DNA of 9,462 nucleotides from JAVZGQ01 sp038998365 (GTDB taxonomy: Archaea; Aenigmatarchaeota; Aenigmatarchaeia; CG10238-14; SCSR01). Below are positions 1-5,304 of the stretch, piece by piece (the stretch's first letter is position 1; every line of letters starts with the position of its first letter). The notes beneath the pieces are model-generated. The model was given only the letters and a program-made list of their open reading frames with translations. It was not told the origin of the DNA and searched no databases. The DNA lies in contig JAVZHJ010000029.1 of assembly GCA_038998365.1 (NCBI GenBank), positions 1 to 9,462 on the forward strand, in the 5' to 3' direction. A program made the translations under genes and the position numbers.

Positions 1-303
1 TCCAGAAATTGCATAATCTTTAACCACATCCTTTATCCTTTCAGGAATTAATACATCTACCATCATAGGCTGAATGTATTGGAAAATTGTTCTTTTCAAG
101 CTTCCCCACTTTCTCATCAACCTTAAATCATTAACATGAATTTTTTCTGTTCCCCAAACAATTCCTTCATTTTTAAGTTCGTCGATTGTCTTGGAGACAT
201 AAGATTTAGCAAGCTGTGTTTTTTTGGAGATTTTCGATACAGTCAAATCTTTCTCTATGGAAAGCAATCTGAATATCCTCTCCTTTTTGATCGGAATCTT
301 CAT
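1..303 (-). CDS. Winged-helix (MarR/ArsR-like) transcriptional regulator, C-terminus cut by window edge
   Basis: This minus-strand frame is open from an ATG at 303 to the left edge, giving 101 residues with no stop, so the gene continues outside. Residues about 5-50 read as a DNA-binding helix-turn-helix: a helix RIFRLLSIEKD, then LTVSKISKKTQLAKSYVSKT with the turn and recognition helix, then IDELKNEGIVWG entering a wing. This is the MarR/ArsR/TrmB-type winged-helix pattern. The rest (about 55-101) is basic and amphipathic and may be the start of a dimerisation or effector domain. The start is firm: one codon further upstream in the same frame is a stop (307-309), and a consensus TATA box lies about 26 bases before this ATG, which fits a leaderless mRNA. 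It lies just downstream of the minor-pilin genes on the same strand, so it is a candidate local regulator. Its target and ligand are unknown. Confidence 0.85.
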   Translation of the reverse strand, partial: MKIPIKKERIFRLLSIEKDLTVSKISKKTQLAKSYVSKTIDELKNEGIVWGTEKIHVNDLRLMRKWGSLKRTIFQYIQPMMVDVLIPERIKDVVKDYAISG

Positions 304-313
304 ATGTTATTTA

Positions 314-343
314 TGTTCTCTTAAATATTTAAATAAGAGAACA
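314..343 (-). promoter_or_regulatory. Inverted-repeat operator enclosing the TATA box of the winged-helix gene
   Basis: A perfect inverted repeat is present: TGTTCTCTTA at 314-323 and TAAGAGAACA at 334-343, separated by 10 bases. On the minus strand the spacer and its edge contain TTTAAATA (326-333), a consensus archaeal TATA box whose centre is about 26 bases from the ATG at 303. A third half-site, AGAGAAC, occurs at 345-351 as a direct repeat of 336-342 with a 9-base period. A dimeric winged-helix protein bound to the two arms would cover the TATA box, so autorepression is the natural inference. The repeat could alternatively form a stem at the end of the upstream minor-pilin transcript, but it is AT-rich and has no strong T-run after it on that strand. 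Confidence 0.7.
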
Positions 344-356
344 CAGAGAACTAAAA

Positions 357-986
357 TTAAACAATTTCAACAATCTTTGAGAATTCATCCTTATTTTCAA
401 CTCTAAAACCTTTTATCCTTAAATCAAAGAAGCCGATGAATTTGCTTCTTCCAACCTCAACAGGAATTAAAATTCTATACTGCTTACTTTCTTTAGATGT
501 AGTGTAGTTTACAGTTAAAGTATAATTTACATCTAAGTTTGTGTTGAATATGAAGCTGCTCTCCACGCTTTTTTCATCTTCAATATTGTAAAACTGTTCT
601 ATGCTACCATTGAAATCTAATGTTAAGTTTGTTATAGTTTCTCCAAGGAGATTGTAAACAGTAACATTTAAGCTGGAATCAACAGAAGCTGTAACATTTT
701 TGTAAGTGGATTCAATTGCTATTCCAGTCAAATCCATTGTTCTACTTTTAAGCCTTCCTCTCACATAATTCAAATAATTTTCTATTTTTTCACTCTCGTT
801 TTTATTGTAAGAATATTCTATTGTTTTGATTAGTTGTTGCTTCAAATTCAAAAATTCTTTTCTTTCCATGCTAACTTCTAAGCTACGTTTATTTTCAATT
901 ATTTGGGTAAGGTTTAAACTACCTTTGATTAACAAAAGTACAACAACAACAATGGCTCCAGAAATCAAGAAGAATTGGCCTTTCAT
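357..986 (-). CDS. Pilin-like protein with KG|Q class III signal, minor pilin candidate
   Basis: The product is 209 residues and starts MKGQFFLISGAIVVVVLLLI, a class III (prepilin) signal: K2-G3 followed by Q4 and a hydrophobic helix to about residue 20, with cleavage expected after G3. I chose ATG 986 because it starts exactly at this signal and lies 1 base after the upstream stop (988-990). A longer frame from 1028 would bury the signal behind 14 residues and overlap the previous gene by 41 bases. A charged amphipathic stretch (about 30-80) follows, then a beta-rich ectodomain with eight N-x-S/T sequons (N25, N63, N97, N107, N120, N126, N154, N160) and no cysteine. It is the last of four coupled genes whose products all begin with a hydrophobic helix. 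A minor pilin or pseudopilin role is inferred from the signal, size and context; I recognise no named family. Confidence 0.75.
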   Translation of the reverse strand: MKGQFFLISGAIVVVVLLLIKGSLNLTQIIENKRSLEVSMERKEFLNLKQQLIKTIEYSYNKNESEKIENYLNYVRGRLKSRTMDLTGIAIESTYKNVTASVDSSLNVTVYNLLGETITNLTLDFNGSIEQFYNIEDEKSVESSFIFNTNLDVNYTLTVNYTTSKESKQYRILIPVEVGRSKFIGFFDLRIKGFRVENKDEFSKIVEIV

Positions 987-987
987 A

Positions 988-1368
988 TTATCGCCATATG
1001 TAGAGCAAAACTTCTCTTGGCTCAACATTCGTTAAATTGCCAGCTATGAAATAGCTTACAGAAGCAACTTTTTCTGAGTTTATGCTAAAACTCGGACAAT
1101 CTTCTTCACAAATCAAGACCTTGTAATCAAGACCAATTGGTAAAAGAGAAGCTAGTTCACTTTCTATTGCTTCCTCATTATTCGCCAAAGCAAAACTTGC
1201 AAGCTTGTTTTGTTCGTCCAAAGCTTTAAGAGCTTCGAAGCCTCTAATCTTCCACAAAACAATTTCCAACTCTGGAATTTTCTCTCCAGCACCAAATAAA
1301 GCAAGATAAACACCAAGCACAAGCAAAATTGCAATCAAAGCTTCAAAACTTTTTAGTATACCTTTCAT
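988..1368 (-). CDS. Small pilin-like membrane-anchored protein
   Basis: The product is 126 residues, starting MKGILKSFEALIAILLVLGV. K2-G3 then I4 and a hydrophobic helix to about residue 26 fits a class III prepilin signal, with Glu9 (+6 after the expected cleavage) near the usual conserved glutamate position. The rest alternates helix (about 38-75) with a short beta region including LLPIGLDYKVLICEEDC, with cysteines C87 and C91, and ends in SYFIAGNLTNVEPREVLLYI. The pattern 'SYFIAG...EPREVLLYIW' at the end resembles that of small archaeal pilin-like proteins found in such clusters; this is from memory and not searched. The start overlaps the upstream stop as ATGA (1365-1368) and has the best ribosome binding site in the window. 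It is probably a minor pilin or tip-complex subunit. Confidence 0.65.
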   Translation of the reverse strand: MKGILKSFEALIAILLVLGVYLALFGAGEKIPELEIVLWKIRGFEALKALDEQNKLASFALANNEEAIESELASLLPIGLDYKVLICEEDCPSFSINSEKVASVSYFIAGNLTNVEPREVLLYIWR

Positions 1369-2063
1369 TCAACCTCCACCCTAAAACTATAATCTTTTGG
1401 TATGGTTTGAAGTAAACTCCCATAATTTAAATTCCTCAAAGCTTTTATCTTGTCTACAGAAATCATTTGAATTTCTTGAACAGGAAATGTGTTGAATGTA
1501 TAATTGTATTCATTTGATGGAAATTCTATAGAGTAAGATTCAGCAAGAACACTTTCTTCAGAAGAAAAATATAAGAAAAAGAATTTTGATTGGTAGGGTT
1601 CTAAATTTAAATTGAAAACCAAATCACCTTTCTTAAGGAAATTACTACCACAAAAAGTTTGATTGTAAAGCTGAAAGGGAATTTTCTCATTATTCGAATC
1701 GTAAAGTATAAGTGTTTTGTTCAGAACATTTCTTTCACACTTCTCATCAAATTCTACACTCCCATTAATTACTATGTTATTTCTTGAACTGCCATCAGCT
1801 TCCGTCACATTTATCACTATCAAATAAAGATTATCCATCAAACCAACTTTTACCGGAGGTACGTCTTGATTTTCCCAATTGCTCGGAACTCCTTTACCAA
1901 TAAAAAAAGTATTAAACAAGTTTGAAGCAATTTCTCTCAATTCTGCAGTTTCAGCTAAGTTTCTATAATTTACAAGATAGCTTACCAAATACCCAAACAA
2001 AAATCCTAAGAAAACAAGGAAGACGCCAACAGCTATTGCAAAATCCACATGCGAAAAAGCCAT
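1365..2063 (-). CDS. Pilin-like membrane-anchored protein with 'P-x-N-W' motif
   Basis: The product is 232 residues. It starts MAFSHVDFAIAVGVFLVFLG and has one long hydrophobic segment at about 8-31. There is no K/R-G cleavage site, so it may stay uncleaved, unlike its neighbours. Residues 35-80 (AETAELREIASNLFN, then GKGVPSNWEN and VGLMDNLYLI) follow a layout seen in archaeal pilin-like proteins: a helix, then G-x-P-x-N-W, then G-L. The remainder is a beta-rich exported domain with cysteines C109 and C138 and five sequons (N85, N100, N115, N134, N187). The ATG at 2063 shares one base with the upstream stop (TGATG) and has GGTGAG just before it. A TTG directly upstream (2066) is possible but sits too close to that binding site. 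A minor pilin or assembly role is inferred from context only. Confidence 0.65.
   Translation of the reverse strand: MAFSHVDFAIAVGVFLVFLGFLFGYLVSYLVNYRNLAETAELREIASNLFNTFFIGKGVPSNWENQDVPPVKVGLMDNLYLIVINVTEADGSSRNNIVINGSVEFDEKCERNVLNKTLILYDSNNEKIPFQLYNQTFCGSNFLKKGDLVFNLNLEPYQSKFFFLYFSSEESVLAESYSIEFPSNEYNYTFNTFPVQEIQMISVDKIKALRNLNYGSLLQTIPKDYSFRVEVE
1371..1380 (-). promoter_or_regulatory. Strong Shine-Dalgarno for the 126-residue pilin-like gene
   Basis: On the minus strand the sequence reads GGTGGAGGTT, then GA and the ATG at 1368. It contains GGAGGT, a near-complete match to the archaeal anti-Shine-Dalgarno. It lies inside the end of the upstream gene and supports efficient internal re-initiation at the ATGA junction. 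Confidence 0.75.
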
Positions 2064-2650
2064 CAACTCACCTTCTTGATATCAATGATTATTTTTTGAT
2101 CTCCCAAAACAATGCTATCTTTTATCTCTCCATCAAAATTATACCTATAATAACTCAAAGAACTATTCAAACCATTCTCACTTTTTCCTTGAACAGAAAC
2201 ATCAACATTTGGCACTTCTTGTTCAACTTCAACTATTGGTGATTGAGTCGTCCGCAATACTATCTTCACACCAGAAGGGCTTATTATAGAAGCAGCAGGC
2301 TCAGTCCCACCAACAGTTATGTTTGATATTTGAATCCAAATAGGGTTTGCAGAAATCAAGACAACTTCATAATTTCTACCTGAAACTTGAGAAGGCAGTT
2401 TTAGGTCAACTTCAGCAATTTTTATGCTTTCATTTCGATTTGGATAAGATTTTGAATTTTTTCCAATTTCATAAAGCTTTATTATATTGGTTGAAATTCC
2501 ACTTCCAATTTGCCTTAAATTATTTTCTATTTCACTCTTGAGCTGGTTGGTGTAAAGGTTGTAAGCTGCTATTGATATAGCAGCAAGGATTATAACTCCA
2601 AAAAGAATTGTAAAGAAATTTTCTACAACTTCGCTTTGACCTTTTTTCAT
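2063..2650 (-). CDS. Class III signal prepilin-like protein (KKG|QSE), first gene of the minor-pilin operon
   Basis: The product is 195 residues from ATG. It starts MKKGQSEVVENFFTILFGVI: basic KK, G4, Q5, glutamates at 7 and 10, then a hydrophobic helix to about 33. This is a canonical archaeal class III prepilin signal with cleavage expected between G4 and Q5. A polar helix (about 35-62) continues the pilin spine, followed by a beta-rich domain without cysteines and with sequons at N73, N110 and N162. In-frame TTG sits directly before the ATG (2653); the GGTGGAG binding site at 2663-2669 is 9 bases from the TTG and 12 from the ATG, so the protein may carry one extra Met. It heads a run of four tightly coupled minus-strand genes (2650->357), divergent from the two major pilin genes. 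Function: pilin or pseudopilin subunit; confident on processing, less so on role. Confidence 0.75.
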   Translation of the reverse strand: MKKGQSEVVENFFTILFGVIILAAISIAAYNLYTNQLKSEIENNLRQIGSGISTNIIKLYEIGKNSKSYPNRNESIKIAEVDLKLPSQVSGRNYEVVLISANPIWIQISNITVGGTEPAASIISPSGVKIVLRTTQSPIVEVEQEVPNVDVSVQGKSENGLNSSLSYYRYNFDGEIKDSIVLGDQKIIIDIKKVS

Positions 2651-2704
2651 CAATTAAATTATCTCCACCAATATATTTATTAGCCGAAATCCAAATTTAG
2701 ATTA
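2651..2704. promoter_or_regulatory. Divergent promoter region between minor- and major-pilin operons
   Basis: These 54 bases separate two divergent start codons. For the plus-strand pilins, the AT-rich box ATATATTTAT (2671-2680) is centred about 30 bases before the ATG at 2705 and no Shine-Dalgarno is visible, which fits a leaderless pilin mRNA. For the minus strand, a GGTGGAG ribosome binding site (2663-2669) shows that the transcript must begin upstream of it; the CTAAATTT stretch (minus strand, about 2693-2700) is a possible TATA element. The two promoters overlap, so their activity may be linked. Promoter positions are inferred from spacing. Confidence 0.55.
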
Positions 2705-3136
2705 ATGAAAGGAATTTCACCTTTGGTTGCATCGGTGCTATTAATTGCAATAACAATGTCGGTTGCTGGTATACTAGCTTTTTGGGTTTCAAGTTACACC
2801 ACACAAACCCTACCAAAAATAAATAGAACTGAAGAAGAATGTAGATTTTCAAACTTTGAAATTTTTTCGTGTAATTTAAACAATGCTACAGGAAATTTAA
2901 CCGTAACTTTACACAATATTGGTCTATATGATTTGGCAGAATTAAAAGCCCAAATATTTTTAAAAGACGGTACAGTAACTTCAGCTATTAACTTGGAAGG
3001 CACGCTACCAAAAGGTGAATATAGAACTTTTATTGCCCCTACAAGCATAACAACAGACAAATTCTCCAAGCTTCTTGTCACAACAAGCTTGTGTCCTCAG
3101 TTAAGTAGAGAAAAAGTCGATTGTACGATGAGCTAA
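2705..3136 (+). CDS. Archaeal PilA-type pilin, first of a tandem pair
   Basis: The product is 143 residues, starting MKGISPLVASVLLIAITMSV. K2-G3|I4-S-P followed by a hydrophobic helix to about 31 is the archaeal pilin N-terminal domain (the former DUF1628 type, as in haloarchaeal PilA) rather than an archaellin. Prepilin peptidase should cut after G3 and leave ISPLVA as the mature end. The head domain (about 40-143) is beta-rich with four cysteines (C47, C56, C130, C140) that could form two disulfides, and sequons at N40, N60 and N64. It lies on the opposite strand from the rest of the pilus genes, with its own probable leaderless promoter, one base upstream of a second pilin gene. Likely a major structural pilin; head function (adhesion or filament surface) is unknown. 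Confidence 0.85.
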   Translation: MKGISPLVASVLLIAITMSVAGILAFWVSSYTTQTLPKINRTEEECRFSNFEIFSCNLNNATGNLTVTLHNIGLYDLAELKAQIFLKDGTVTSAINLEGTLPKGEYRTFIAPTSITTDKFSKLLVTTSLCPQLSREKVDCTMS

Positions 3137-3137
3137 C

Positions 3138-3611
3138 ATGAAGGGAATATCTCCTCTTATAGCTACAGTTCTTCTGATAGCCTTGACAGTTGCTGTCGCG
3201 GGAATTGTTGGGACTTGGTTGTTCGGCTTTACAAGAACTTCAACTCAAACAGTTCAACAACAAGCTAACATAGAAATAATTTGTGGGAATGGTGGCATTT
3301 CTCTTTCAGATGTTTGTTATTCCAATGGCTATTTAGCAGGTTATATGAGAAATACGGGAACAATAACTCTAGGCAACATAACTATAAACATCTTATACAC
3401 AAATGGTTCGGTGCAGAGATACTACTTTTCTTATGCTGGTGGAAGTGTTTTGGCTCAAACTTCTTGCTGTGGTAATTTAACTCTTTTTGTTGGTGAAAAG
3501 TATAAGTTCAATGTTTCAGCAGATACCAATTATCAGCTAGTTTATATTTTAACAAATTGTACAAGCAAAGTTACAGATGAAGTTGAAGCTTCTGAAATTC
3601 TCCCTTGCTAA
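3138..3611 (+). CDS. Archaeal PilA-type pilin, second of a tandem pair
   Basis: The product is 157 residues, starting MKGISPLIATVLLIALTVAV; the cleavage site K2-G3|I4 and hydrophobic helix (to about 30) are nearly the same as in the previous pilin. The head has diverged completely: six cysteines (C49, C60, C110, C111, C141, C157), including an adjacent pair and one at the very C-terminus, and sequons N80, N89, N113, N125 and N140. The N-terminal codons differ from those of the first pilin at most synonymous sites, so this is an old duplication. The ATG follows the first pilin's stop by one base, so the two are co-transcribed. Its stop overlaps that of the convergent platform gene by four bases. 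It probably forms the filament with the first pilin or as an alternative subunit. Confidence 0.85.
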   Translation: MKGISPLIATVLLIALTVAVAGIVGTWLFGFTRTSTQTVQQQANIEIICGNGGISLSDVCYSNGYLAGYMRNTGTITLGNITINILYTNGSVQRYYFSYAGGSVLAQTSCCGNLTLFVGEKYKFNVSADTNYQLVYILTNCTSKVTDEVEASEILPC

Positions 3612-4429
3612 CCAATTATAACAAATACAATTAAACCAACCACAACCATAGCTAAGCTATGTTTAACACCACTTATTAATTTGCCTTCGGCCATCTTGCC
3701 TACAGCCAAGCCCGCAAAAGCCCCTTGAAGCACTATCAAGTTCATGAAAAGATTTCTATATTCCCCAGTTAAATCTTGTTGGGTTTGGCCCATACCTTCT
3801 ATGCTTATTCCAGTTAGGCTTGGTATGAGAAATTTTCCCATCGCTATCATGACCCCAAGAAAAACGAAGAAAATTATGTAGCCTGTGGTGATTTGAGAAT
3901 AAAGATACATGCTCCTTTCAGCTTTAAGTCTTTCAACTTCTACACTAGCATTGCTCAAAGCTTCGAGAGTGTCAGTTAAGTTTCCACCAAACCTGTGACT
4001 TTCTATAACTGACCCAATAGTCCTTTTAATCATAGGTGAGCGAGTAGAATTAGCAAAGCTCATCAGAACTTTTTCAACAGGAATTCCCCAATCAAGCTGT
4101 GCGGCCATTCTTTTGACATAGGGACTTAGCTCTTTATAATCGTTTTTCTTCAAGTTCTTCATAGCTTGTTCAATTGTCATACCACCTCTCATTAGCTCTA
4201 TGAAGTCTCTGAGAAAAGCAGGGAAAAAAGCTTCTATGATTTTCAGTTTCCTGTATTCAAGATATCTCAAGAGCACTACAGGCAAAATCAACATTATCCC
4301 GGCAAAAATGTTTATGGTTGAGAAAATGTTCGGAATCTCTCTCAAGAAAAGAAAGTTTATTGTAAGAATACCCACTACAATAAAGACATTAAGAATCACA
4401 AGCAATAAAAACTTCTTCTCCATCTTCAT
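3608..4429 (-). CDS. Type IV pilus inner-membrane platform protein, T2SSF/TadC-like (second copy)
   Basis: The product is 273 residues of the GspF/TadC/FlaJ family, the inner-membrane platform that couples the ATPase to pilin assembly. Hydrophobic segments lie at about 7-29, 35-56, 179-203, 228-247 and 256-273. The cytoplasmic T2SSF helical domain runs from about 65 to 175, including FFPAFLRDFIELMRGGMTIE and the family's glycine pair in HRFGGNLTDTLEAL (145-158). The archaeal FlaJ protein carries more membrane and cytoplasmic segments in one chain; here the function is split over two genes, as in TadB/TadC. The ATG overlaps the preceding stop as ATGA. A GAGGTG ribosome binding site (4435-4440) lies 5 bases upstream, which favours this ATG over the one at codon 3. 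Confidence 0.87.
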   Translation of the reverse strand: MKMEKKFLLLVILNVFIVVGILTINFLFLREIPNIFSTINIFAGIMLILPVVLLRYLEYRKLKIIEAFFPAFLRDFIELMRGGMTIEQAMKNLKKNDYKELSPYVKRMAAQLDWGIPVEKVLMSFANSTRSPMIKRTIGSVIESHRFGGNLTDTLEALSNASVEVERLKAERSMYLYSQITTGYIIFFVFLGVMIAMGKFLIPSLTGISIEGMGQTQQDLTGEYRNLFMNLIVLQGAFAGLAVGKMAEGKLISGVKHSLAMVVVGLIVFVIIG

Positions 4430-5304
4430 ATTTGCACCTCTATACCACTAAGGAAAAACAAGAAGCCAATGTTTATAGCTGGCACAAGGATATAAATACT
4501 TAACTTCATCAAATCAAAAATTCCAAATCCAGCTAAAGTTGGCTGGATCATGTTCATTACAGCGAAAATGGAAATTATGAAAAGAGGGGCTGCTATTAAA
4601 ATACCTGTGTAGAATTCTGCGACAGTGCTTAATTGCTGCAAGAATTTTTCCCTTTTGATTCTCCATTCAAAAAGTGCTTCGTCCCCAACAGTTTTCAAAA
4701 AAACCTTTATGTTACCACCAGCTTCTACTGTCGTCACAAATCCAAGCAAGACTTGTTTGAATTGATCGCTAGGTGTTTTGTTTGCTACTTCCTTGATTGC
4801 AGTCAAAGGATCTACACCAAACTCATCAATGTTCTTGACAATCTTTTCCATTTCCCTTGAAATTTCCCCATATTCTTTAAACTTGCTTATAAGCCTGAAA
4901 ACTACATAAGGTGGAATTCCTGATTCTGCTATTGCCCCCATGTGAGTTAAAGCAAAAGGTAAGTTTGCTTCTATGTCTTTTTTTCTCCTGTCAGCCTTTT
5001 GAGAAGGATAAAAAAGGAAAATTAGTAGGGTAGCAAGAGCAACAAAGAAAGATGAAAAGAAAGAATAAAATATTCTTAGCAACAAATGAATTTGTATTAA
5101 ATTCAAAGCTAAAAAGGAAAACAAAAGAGTGCAAAAGAACATTATGATAGAGAGAAAAATCACAATGCTTACATAAGTTCTATAACCAATCTTCATATCA
5201 GCTTTTGGTAAACTATCCTTGACAAAAGCAAAAAATTCTGGATATCTATCAACAACCCAACCAAAATTTGAAGTTGCAAATCCCTTGAGAGAGTCTAGCA
5301 TCAT
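4426..5304 (-). CDS. Type IV pilus inner-membrane platform protein, T2SSF/TadC-like (first copy)
   Basis: The product is 292 residues of the GspF/TadC/FlaJ family. A soluble N-terminal segment (1-40) is followed by a membrane pair (about 43-69 and 74-98), the cytoplasmic T2SSF domain (about 112-225) with FALTHMGAIAESGIPPYVVF and the glycine pair in VEAGGNIKVFL (193-203), then membrane segments at about 230-252 and 265-287. It is expected to pair with the next gene's product to form the platform. It starts with tandem ATGs: ATG 5304 overlaps the ATPase stop as ATGA, and ATG 5301 is the alternative. A GAGGGA binding site precedes both. Translational coupling in the order ATPase, then two F proteins, is typical of archaeal type IV pilus operons. 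Confidence 0.87.
   Translation of the reverse strand: MMLDSLKGFATSNFGWVVDRYPEFFAFVKDSLPKADMKIGYRTYVSIVIFLSIIMFFCTLLFSFLALNLIQIHLLLRIFYSFFSSFFVALATLLIFLFYPSQKADRRKKDIEANLPFALTHMGAIAESGIPPYVVFRLISKFKEYGEISREMEKIVKNIDEFGVDPLTAIKEVANKTPSDQFKQVLLGFVTTVEAGGNIKVFLKTVGDEALFEWRIKREKFLQQLSTVAEFYTGILIAAPLFIISIFAVMNMIQPTLAGFGIFDLMKLSIYILVPAINIGFLFFLSGIEVQI

Noticed and set aside
136..406. Plus-strand short open frames at the left end
   Set aside because: They are rich in Phe, Leu and Cys, run antisense to the winged-helix gene and cross its operator; the minus-strand frame has clear helix-turn-helix structure.
987..1028. Longer N-terminus for the pilin-like gene ending at 357, starting at 1028
   Set aside because: It would bury the KG|Q signal behind 14 residues and overlap the preceding gene by 41 bases; the ATG at 986 lies 1 base after that gene's stop.
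826..1035. Plus-strand open frame antisense to the minor-pilin genes
   Set aside because: It has no ribosome binding site or promoter, its composition is that of antisense reading, and the minus-strand genes explain the region.
3067..3091. Inverted repeat CAAGCTT / AAGCTTG with 11-base spacer
   Set aside because: It lies wholly within the first pilin coding sequence and is explained by repeated codons; no nearby gene boundary uses it.
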